A DNA stretch of 10,964 bases from SZUA-36 sp964650905. Lineage in GTDB: Bacteria > Pseudomonadota > Gammaproteobacteria > Xanthomonadales > SZUA-36. Position numbers and translations under genes: made by a program. The notes under the pieces are model-generated. The model saw only the letters and a program-made list of their open reading frames with translations. It was not told the origin of the DNA and did no database searches. The DNA is taken from positions 1 through 10,964 of the forward strand of contig CAZYVH010000095.1 in the NCBI GenBank assembly GCA_964650905.1, written 5' to 3'. This document shows positions 1 through 5,660 of this stretch, piece after piece (position 1 is the stretch's first letter; each line of letters opens with the position of its first letter).

Positions 1-1
1 C

Positions 2-1144
2 GCGCAAATGCGCCAGTTGCCGTATTACAACAGTTTCTTCCAGACTGCGCATCCGCCTGCCATCGAATTGTCTGAGGTACTCGCCCAGCTTAGCCCGCCA
101 CAGTTCAGGCATACTTTTTTCACTGGTTCCGGTTCAGAGGCCAATGACACCGTGATAAAACTGGTGAGACGTTATTGGGATCTTTTAGGCAAGCGCGGGA
201 AAACAATCATCATCAGCCGTAAGAACGCCTACCACGGCAGCACCGTGGCTGCCGGCTCACTGGGTGGAATGGATGAAATGCACAAGCAGACCGTCGTCCT
301 TTTACCGGGAATTGAACACATCGGGCAACCCTACTATTTTGAATTGGGTGACGGTTTGTCTGAAGCAGAGTTTGGTCTGCGACAGGCGCGTTTACTGGAG
401 CAGAAAATCCTTGAGGTCGGCGCCGAACAGGTGGCTGCCTTTATTGGTGAGCCGGTGCAGGGTGCGGGTGGTGTCATCATTCCGCCGTCAAGCTACTGGC
501 CGGAAATCCAGCGTATCTGTAAACAATACGACATTTTGCTGATTGCCGATGAAGTCATTACCGGTTTTGGCAGGTTGGGTGAGTGGTTTGGCAGTCAACG
601 TCTGGGTATCGAGGCAGACCTGATGTCGTTTGCCAAGGGCGTGACCTCTGGTTACCTGCCACTGGGTGGTGTGCTGGTCGCTGACCGGGTGGCGGATGTG
701 GTCATTGCCAGGGGTGGTGAATTTGCACACGGTTATACCTATTCTGGTCACCCCGCGGCCTGTGCTGTGGCACTGGCCAATATCCGCATTCTGCGTGATG
801 AAGGCGTCATTGAGCGAGTGCGCGTTGATACCGGGCCATATTTTAAGCAACGTTGGGCGAGCCTCGCGCAACACCCGTTAGTGGGGGAAGCGCGCAGTAT
901 CGGCCTGGTAGGTGCGATCGAGCTGGTGGCCGACAGGGCCAGCGGTGAACGCTTCGAAAAAGAGGCCAGCGCGGGTACGGTTTGTCGAGATTTTTGTTTT
1001 GCAAACGGCCTGGTGATGCGGGCAGTGGGTGATGCAATGATCGTGTCGCCGCCGCTGGTGGTAGAACATGCACACATTGACGAACTCGTTGACAAGGCCT
1101 GGCGTTGCCTGGACCTTACAGCCAAGGCCCTGGGAGCCAGCTGA
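2..1144 (+). CDS. spuC: Putrescine--pyruvate aminotransferase, class III PLP-dependent (5' partial)
   Basis: This enzyme transfers the amino group of putrescine (possibly also cadaverine or spermidine) to pyruvate, giving 4-aminobutanal and alanine in the cytoplasm. Numbered from the ATG at 8, the PLP phosphate-binding loop FFTGSGSEAND is at 37-47, the DEV aspartate that contacts the pyridine nitrogen is D181, and the Schiff-base lysine is K210 in FAKGVTSGY. QTAHPP near residue 12 and the C-terminal RAVGDAMIVSPPLV match my memory of Pseudomonas SpuC closely. The frame is open to the window edge (codons for A-Q precede the ATG), and SpuC has roughly 80 more residues before this point. The ATG at 8 is therefore an internal methionine and the true start lies upstream. 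The stop shares one base with the agmatinase start (TGATG). Substrate choice within class III enzymes cannot be settled from motifs alone, but the agmatinase and PuuD neighbours favour a polyamine role. Confidence 0.9.
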   Translation, partial: AQMRQLPYYNSFFQTAHPPAIELSEVLAQLSPPQFRHTFFTGSGSEANDTVIKLVRRYWDLLGKRGKTIIISRKNAYHGSTVAAGSLGGMDEMHKQTVVLLPGIEHIGQPYYFELGDGLSEAEFGLRQARLLEQKILEVGAEQVAAFIGEPVQGAGGVIIPPSSYWPEIQRICKQYDILLIADEVITGFGRLGEWFGSQRLGIEADLMSFAKGVTSGYLPLGGVLVADRVADVVIARGGEFAHGYTYSGHPAACAVALANIRILRDEGVIERVRVDTGPYFKQRWASLAQHPLVGEARSIGLVGAIELVADRASGERFEKEASAGTVCRDFCFANGLVMRAVGDAMIVSPPLVVEHAHIDELVDKAWRCLDLTAKALGAS

Positions 1145-2103
1145 TGGCTGATAACAAAGACTGGGATAATGCTTTCACCGCAAAAGGGCTGTTGGGTACG
1201 GTACGGGGCTCACCGTCTTTTGCCGGTGCGCTCAGTTTCATGCGCCGAAAATATACCCGCGACCTCAACGGTGTGGATGTAGCGGTCACTGGTGTACCGC
1301 TTGACCTTGCGACCACCAATCGTCCGGGCGCCCGTTTCGGTCCACGGGCGATACGTGCTGCGACTCCCGGTATCAGTTGGGAGAGGCCGTGGCCCTGGGA
1401 TTTTGATCCCTTCGATCGCCTTGCGGTGATCGATTACGGCGACTGTGAATTTGATCACGGCGAACCTGAATCAATCACACCTTTTGTTGAAAAACACATT
1501 GCAGCTATCCTCAAAAGCGGGGCTGCCAGTCTGGTACTGGGCGGTGATCATTTTGTCACCTACCCGGTTTTAAGGGCCTATGCCAAAAAATATGGACCGC
1601 TGTCGCTGTTGCACTTTGATGCACATTCAGATACCTGGAGCGAAAAGACACGGCGCCTGGATCACGGCACGATGTTTTATCACGCGGTACGGGAGGGCCT
1701 GGTCGATGACAGCCGGTCAATACAGATTGGTTTGCGCACGACCAATGACGAGCCCTTGGGGTTCAATATCCTCGATGCCCGCTGGGTACACCAGCATGGG
1801 CCTGACGCGGTCGCTGCCAGGGTCCGGGACGTGGTCGGTCACAAGCCTGTTTACCTGACGTTTGATATCGACTGTCTGGACCCCGCCTATGCGCCCGGTA
1901 CCGGTACGCCGGTGTGTGGTGGATTGAGTTCCTGGCAGGCACTGGAAGTCATCCGTGGACTGGTGGGCATCAACCTGGTCGGTATGGATGTCGTGGAGGT
2001 GGCGCCTTGTTATGACGTGGGTGAAATTACCGCCACAGCAGCCGCCACACTGGCGGCAGAATTCCTCTGTCTGTTCGCTGTCAACCCGGCCCGTACAGAT
2101 TGA
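1144..2103 (+). CDS. speB: Agmatinase (ureohydrolase family)
   Basis: This enzyme hydrolyses agmatine to putrescine and urea and so supplies the substrate of the aminotransferase encoded just upstream. The 319-residue product carries the full binuclear manganese site: H136 in GGDHFVTYP, D159/H161/D163 in HFDAHSDT, and D241/D243 in TFDIDCLDPAYAPGTGTP. E285 in MDVVEVAP is also present. DHGTMFYHA (173-181) and the adjoining QIGLRT match E. coli SpeB nearly residue for residue, which favours agmatinase over guanidinobutyrase or arginase. I chose the ATG at 1144 because it overlaps the preceding stop by one base and gives MADNKDWDNAF, an N-terminus like other SpeB proteins. An in-frame upstream start at 1105 would add 13 residues inside the aminotransferase gene. 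Length is normal for the family. The stop overlaps the TTG start of the next gene. Confidence 0.93.
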   Translation: MADNKDWDNAFTAKGLLGTVRGSPSFAGALSFMRRKYTRDLNGVDVAVTGVPLDLATTNRPGARFGPRAIRAATPGISWERPWPWDFDPFDRLAVIDYGDCEFDHGEPESITPFVEKHIAAILKSGAASLVLGGDHFVTYPVLRAYAKKYGPLSLLHFDAHSDTWSEKTRRLDHGTMFYHAVREGLVDDSRSIQIGLRTTNDEPLGFNILDARWVHQHGPDAVAARVRDVVGHKPVYLTFDIDCLDPAYAPGTGTPVCGGLSSWQALEVIRGLVGINLVGMDVVEVAPCYDVGEITATAAATLAAEFLCLFAVNPARTD

Positions 2104-2882
2104 ATGAGCCCAGACCATGGGTGGGTATGGTTGCTGACCGGCGTGTGCTGGGTGCGCGTTATTTCCACTTGACCGGTGAGAAATACCTCACTGCCGTCAT
2201 CCAGGTTGCTGATACCCAGCCGGTCGTATTGCCCGCACTTGTAAATGGTGAAGCTGACATGCAGGTGCTTGGACGGTTGGACGGCATCTTTCTGACCGGT
2301 AGTTCATCCAACGTTGAACCGCACCACTATGCTGGCGAGCCCAGCCGGCAAGGCACGCTACATGACCCGCAACGTGACCATGTCGCGCTGGGTCTGATAC
2401 CTGAAGCCATCAAACGCGGCATGCCGTTATTGGCTGTTTGCCGGGGTTTCCAGGAAATGAATGTCGCACTGGGTGGCAGCCTGTATCAACATGTGCACGA
2501 AGTGCCGGGTTACCTCGTGCATAAAGAAGATGCTTCCCAGTCGCTGGAGATACAGTACGGTCCGGCACACCGGGTCGATTTTGTGGCGGGTGGGTTGTTG
2601 CAGCGTGTTACACACGAGTCCTTTGCCATGGTCAATTCACTGCATTCACAGGCGGTTGACCAACTGGCGCCCGGCCTCAGGGCCGAGGCCATTGCCGAGG
2701 ATGGATTGACAGAGGCCTTTGTGGTGGACGATGCGCCCGGTTTTACGCTGGCTGTCCAGTGGCACCCGGAATGGCAGGTGCTGGATAACCCCATCTCCAA
2801 AGCCATCTTCGCAGCCTTTGGCCAGGCTTGTCGCCAGTATTATCTTGAACACCACCAAAAACAGACAGCGTGCACGCAGTGA
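2100..2882 (+). CDS. puuD: Gamma-glutamyl-gamma-aminobutyrate hydrolase (class I glutamine amidotransferase-like, peptidase C26)
   Basis: PuuD/SpuA-type hydrolase that cleaves gamma-glutamyl-GABA into glutamate and GABA in the gamma-glutamylated putrescine pathway. Of 260 residues, C114 in AVCRGFQEMN is the nucleophile, and H222 and E224 in QWHPEW complete the triad. FLTGSSSNVEPHHY (64-77) and VNSLHSQ (178-184) are family hallmarks that I recall in E. coli PuuD. The start is a TTG at 2100 that overlaps the agmatinase stop (TTGA). It is preferred because the first beta strand, PWVGMVAD (6-13), would be cut by the later in-frame GTG at 2121 or ATG at 2127. No clear Shine-Dalgarno precedes it, so expression probably depends on coupling to agmatinase. 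A nearer ATG at 2104 is out of frame and ends after 22 codons. No gamma-glutamyl-putrescine synthetase (PuuA/SpuB) is visible; one might lie upstream of the window. Confidence 0.9.
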   Translation: MNEPRPWVGMVADRRVLGARYFHLTGEKYLTAVIQVADTQPVVLPALVNGEADMQVLGRLDGIFLTGSSSNVEPHHYAGEPSRQGTLHDPQRDHVALGLIPEAIKRGMPLLAVCRGFQEMNVALGGSLYQHVHEVPGYLVHKEDASQSLEIQYGPAHRVDFVAGGLLQRVTHESFAMVNSLHSQAVDQLAPGLRAEAIAEDGLTEAFVVDDAPGFTLAVQWHPEWQVLDNPISKAIFAAFGQACRQYYLEHHQKQTACTQ

Positions 2883-3742
2883 ATAACCCGACAGCAAATA
2901 ACCCCGGTTTCTTCAACGCGGAAAATATTTTCCTTTTTTCCAAATACTTTGTATACGCGCTTTTGAGCTACAACGCCTACCTGTTTTTCAAGGGTGACGT
3001 GACAGCCAGCGCGCAGACTTATCGTGATGCAGTGACTTGGGGCAATGTCGTGGAAGCTTATGCGGCGACCTTTGATGATGTTGCGTGGTTGGTTTTGATT
3101 GTAGTGTTTGAGTTGGAAACGGCCATCATTCCTGATCATCTGCTCAAGGGCGCAATAAAATGGACCATGGATGGGCTAACTTTCGTGGCCTATATTTTCA
3201 TTATCTATGCCTTTTATGGGTATTGTGTCAAATATGTCGTGCTATCCGATCAGGCAGTTTTCAATATCTCTGATGTCTGCAGTTTGATAGGGACTGATTT
3301 TACCTATGTCTCGACCCTGGATGATTACCTGCCAATAGACCAGACGGCGTGCACTGCCATACAGGGCCAGACCTTGATGCAGGTTGTCGGCACCAGCATT
3401 ATTGGCACCCCGCTGGCGCTCACCGAGGCGTTACGCCTGGCCATGGTCGATATCGTCAATGCTGCTGACTGGCTGGTCATCGTGGTGTTACTTCAGATAG
3501 AAGTTTTCCTGCAGTTGCGCGATAAACTCAGCCAGCGGTTGATGATTACCGGCAAGTATGTCAAGGGTTTTTTCTACTTGATACTGTTTGTCTGTGCGAT
3601 TTACTGGGGTGTAAAAAGTACTTTCCTGGACTTTTGGGATGCTTTCCTGTGGCTTGCTTCGTTCATATTTATTGAATTGAACATATTCCAATGGAATACG
3701 GAAACAGAACAGGAAAAAGAGCAGTTGATGAAGGTTCGATGA
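2879..3742 (+). CDS. Uncharacterised multi-pass membrane protein with a repeated W-L helix motif
   Basis: I do not recognise the family. The 287-residue product has strongly hydrophobic stretches near 17-37, 68-84, 99-122, 197-213, 229-247 and 255-271, consistent with five or six membrane spans. A more polar loop (about 123-185, with C134 and C158) separates two halves, and the C-terminus is charged. Three helices share one motif: W70-E80 (WLVLIVVFELE), W198-E208 (WLVIVVLLQIE) and W258-N268 (WLASFIFIELN), each with an acidic or amide residue four positions before the tryptophan (D66, N194, D254). This points to an internally duplicated architecture. The GTG at 2879 was chosen because it makes a GTGA overlap with the puuD stop; another GTG at 2870 would add three residues. 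Neither has a good ribosome binding site. Being in the polyamine unit makes a transport or membrane role conceivable, but nothing in the sequence shows it. Confidence 0.8.
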   Translation: MNNPTANNPGFFNAENIFLFSKYFVYALLSYNAYLFFKGDVTASAQTYRDAVTWGNVVEAYAATFDDVAWLVLIVVFELETAIIPDHLLKGAIKWTMDGLTFVAYIFIIYAFYGYCVKYVVLSDQAVFNISDVCSLIGTDFTYVSTLDDYLPIDQTACTAIQGQTLMQVVGTSIIGTPLALTEALRLAMVDIVNAADWLVIVVLLQIEVFLQLRDKLSQRLMITGKYVKGFFYLILFVCAIYWGVKSTFLDFWDAFLWLASFIFIELNIFQWNTETEQEKEQLMKVR

Positions 3743-3807
3743 ATCTGGTCGTGGCCTTTTTTCAACATTCTGACCGTGTGCACAAAGTGGTTGGATTGCA
3801 CCGGTGA
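3739..3807 (+). CDS. Possible 22-residue leader or coupling peptide
   Basis: This small open frame encodes MNLVVAFFQHSDRVHKVVGLHR. Its ATG overlaps the stop of the membrane-protein gene as ATGA (3739-3742), and its own TGA (3805-3807) overlaps the GTG start of the DUF445 gene as GTGA (3804-3807). A GAAGG purine tract at 3730-3734 lies four bases before the ATG, a better ribosome site than either large neighbour has. The frame therefore fills the only gap in this operon and gives it the same stop/start overlap as the other junctions. The peptide has a short hydrophobic part (LVVAFF) and a histidine- and arginine-containing tail; I recognise no family. The likely role is to carry ribosomes to the DUF445 start, though the peptide may have a function of its own. 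A chance open frame of this size remains possible. Confidence 0.45.
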   Translation: MNLVVAFFQHSDRVHKVVGLHR

Positions 3808-5060
3808 AACCTGCGCAGGCATTGAATACATACCAACAGGTGCAGCAACTGCGCCGAATGAAACGAATTCCCTTGCTACTGCTGCTGTTGATGGCGGCGT
3901 TGTTTTTTTCCACCTTGCATCATCCGGCGGCCTGGGCTATGTGGTTACACGCTTTTTCGGAGGCCGGTATGGTGGGCGCCCTGGCCGACTGGTTCGCCGT
4001 GGTCGCGTTGTTCCGCCATCCGCTGGGTCTACCTATTCCGCACACCGCCATCATTCCACAGCGCAAGAATGAACTTGGTATAAGCCTGTCACGTTTTGTC
4101 GCGGATCACTTTCTGGAACCCGGGGTTGTACGCGGGAAACTGGCAGCAACCGATATGGCGGCCTATGTGGCTGGCTGGTTACGCAGTGATAAAGGCCGAA
4201 AGAGTGCCGGGGATCTGTCAGTAGCCATGGTCCGCTGGGCACTCGGCGCCCTGCACGAAAAACGCGTGCGGCGATTCATAGCAAGCCTGTCTCGCAGGCA
4301 GTTGAAGAATCTTGATCTGGCACCATTGCTCGGCAGTACGCTCGAATGGCTGGTGCGGGGGGAACGGCACCAACAGATACTGACCCAGGTGTTGCGTTAC
4401 TCGATCGTGGCTTTGCATGACAACCGGACGGTCATCCGTGCCAGGGTGCAGCAGGAAAGCCCCTGGTGGTTGCCGGGTTTCATCGACGATAAGATCATGC
4501 AACAGATGCTGGAGCGCATTGAGAATCAACTGTTTGAAATGACGCTGGACCCGGATCATGAGATGCGTGGCAACTTCAATCAGTGGGTACAAAAACTGGC
4601 CCACAATCTGAAACACTCCCGTGAGCACCAACGCTGGGGTGACGATTTCAAGCAGCAACTGTTGGCCAACGACCAGTTGCAGGACTACCTGTATGGCTTG
4701 TGGCGTGAGCTGGCGGAAAATATTCAGACCGATCTTGGGCAACCGGAGCCGGCCCTGCGGTGTCACGTGACCGGGTGGCTCGATACGGTTGCCAGCGAAC
4801 TTGAAGACGATGTCGCCATGCAGGCCTGGATCAATGCCTGGCTGGCGGATGCGATCACCGCGATCGTGGCGCGCAACAGCGACCAGATTGCCAGCTTGAT
4901 CAGTGATACCGTACGCTCATGGGATGCAGCGGACGCGAGCCACCGGGTGGAATTGGCCATCGGTAGTGACCTGCAATTCATCCGTATCAACGGAACGCTC
5001 GTGGGTGGTTTGGTAGGTTTATTGATCCATGCGGTCAAACAGGGTTTCTTTTGGGTTTAA
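3804..5060 (+). CDS. DUF445 family inner-membrane protein (YjiN-like)
   Basis: The 418-residue product belongs to DUF445, the family of E. coli YjiN, whose molecular function is unknown. The diagnostic block is residues 49-86: HAFSEAGMVGALADWFAVVALF followed by RHPLGLPIPHTAIIP. A hydrophobic segment at 22-36 and a second at about 402-418 bracket a long, mostly helical and charged middle, giving a protein anchored at both ends. Length is close to YjiN (about 426 residues as I recall). The start is a GTG at 3804 that overlaps the mini-ORF stop; it keeps the QQLRRMKRI leader that I recall just before the first helix in relatives. An ATG at 3858 (residue 19) is the alternative. Convergent with the asparaginase-domain gene, with 17 bases between the stops and no hairpin terminator evident there. 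Family assignment is firm, function is not. Confidence 0.9.
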   Translation: MKPAQALNTYQQVQQLRRMKRIPLLLLLLMAALFFSTLHHPAAWAMWLHAFSEAGMVGALADWFAVVALFRHPLGLPIPHTAIIPQRKNELGISLSRFVADHFLEPGVVRGKLAATDMAAYVAGWLRSDKGRKSAGDLSVAMVRWALGALHEKRVRRFIASLSRRQLKNLDLAPLLGSTLEWLVRGERHQQILTQVLRYSIVALHDNRTVIRARVQQESPWWLPGFIDDKIMQQMLERIENQLFEMTLDPDHEMRGNFNQWVQKLAHNLKHSREHQRWGDDFKQQLLANDQLQDYLYGLWRELAENIQTDLGQPEPALRCHVTGWLDTVASELEDDVAMQAWINAWLADAITAIVARNSDQIASLISDTVRSWDAADASHRVELAIGSDLQFIRINGTLVGGLVGLLIHAVKQGFFWV

Positions 5061-5077
5061 AACCACGGAAAGTGACG

Positions 5078-5566
5078 TCAATCAGCGACTTCAAAACGAT
5101 TCTTATCGCGGTTTTTGTAAACCTTGTGTGGGTTCCATATACAACCATTCATGGCAATCCAGGCGCCGGGTGATAAGGTCTGAACGGCACTAACGGCACA
5201 GCCAATATTGAACACCGCATCTGAATCGTGGAATCTCGCAGGGTTAAGCGCACCGGTCAGTACCATGACCTTGTCTTTTATCTCATCGAGTAACAGGGCT
5301 GTGCGAACCATCGTATCGGTACCGTGCGTGACAAGAACGCGACGGTAATCACAGGCCGCAATTTCTGCTTTGATCGCCCGGCGGTCAGCATCGGTTACGT
5401 CCAGACTGTCCTTGCGCATCAGCGGCTTTACCTCAAACTCGAAGCCGACCTGCAATTGTTTGAGTATTTGTCCAATTTGTGGCTTACCGATCTGGTAGTC
5501 ACTCAAATCGTCGAAGTAGATTTTATCGATGGTGCCGCCAGTGGTAACGATCAGTATTTTTTTCAT
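5078..5566 (-). CDS. Stand-alone asparaginase N-terminal domain protein
   Basis: The 162-residue product matches only the N-terminal catalytic domain of L-asparaginase/glutaminase. TTGGTIDK (8-15) supplies the first nucleophilic threonine region, THGTDTM (80-86) the second threonine-aspartate pair, and K99 in DKVMVLTGAL the catalytic lysine region. Full-length enzymes run to about 330 residues with a C-terminal domain that contributes to the neighbouring subunit's active site. Here the frame ends cleanly after VYKNRDKNRFEVAD, the usual domain boundary, with no C-terminal remnant downstream, so it appears to be a natural short form and not a broken gene. Asparaginase-like hydrolysis is plausible, but substrate and activity are uncertain. 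I chose the ATG at 5566 (MKKILIVTTGG); an in-frame ATG at 5578 (MSYHMKK) is nearly as good, with AGGA two bases before it. Divergent from the 1004-residue gene. Confidence 0.82.
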   Translation of the reverse strand: MKKILIVTTGGTIDKIYFDDLSDYQIGKPQIGQILKQLQVGFEFEVKPLMRKDSLDVTDADRRAIKAEIAACDYRRVLVTHGTDTMVRTALLLDEIKDKVMVLTGALNPARFHDSDAVFNIGCAVSAVQTLSPGAWIAMNGCIWNPHKVYKNRDKNRFEVAD

Positions 5567-5578
5567 ATGGTATGACAT

Positions 5579-5660
5579 GGTCCTGGTATTAATTTTGGAG
5601 CGCCCGTCGTTATCTGATACCGCTTTTGTATGGCTACAGGTAATATAGCCTGCAGAGCGA
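5579..5660. promoter_or_regulatory. Divergent intergenic region with an imperfect palindrome and possible -10 element
   Basis: About 80 bases separate the asparaginase-domain gene (- strand) from the 1004-residue gene (+ strand), so promoters for both are expected here. A TAATAT at 5641-5646 could be a -10 element for the + strand gene, but I see no good -35 at normal spacing. It sits inside an imperfect 20-base palindrome (5635-5654; CAGG and CCTG arms at 5637-5640 and 5649-5652, 14 of 20 positions symmetric), which could be a repressor site. A looser GGTAT/ATACC pair lies at 5585-5589 and 5617-5621. All of this is weak pattern evidence. Confidence 0.25.

Noticed and set aside
488..874. 128-codon minus-strand open frame within the aminotransferase gene
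   Set aside because: It is a mirror of strongly conserved aminotransferase coding sequence, with no family features of its own.
1895..1910. GGTACCGGTAC palindromic stretch in the agmatinase gene
   Set aside because: It encodes the conserved PGTGTP motif of ureohydrolases, so the symmetry follows from coding constraint.
2104..2172. ATG immediately after the agmatinase stop as the start of the PuuD gene
   Set aside because: It is in a different frame from PuuD and reaches a TGA after 22 codons. The TTG at 2100 is in frame and keeps the first beta strand.
3634..3680. Similarity between FWDAFLWLAS in the membrane protein and IWDAFLQLAG at residues 212-221 of the 1004-residue protein
   Set aside because: The match is limited to about ten residues in otherwise unrelated contexts, one in a membrane helix and one in a soluble helical region, and is probably chance.
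4218..4766. 182-codon open frame on the minus strand within the DUF445 gene
   Set aside because: It lies wholly antisense to a gene with clear family motifs, has no recognisable domain, and has no supporting ribosome site or operon context.
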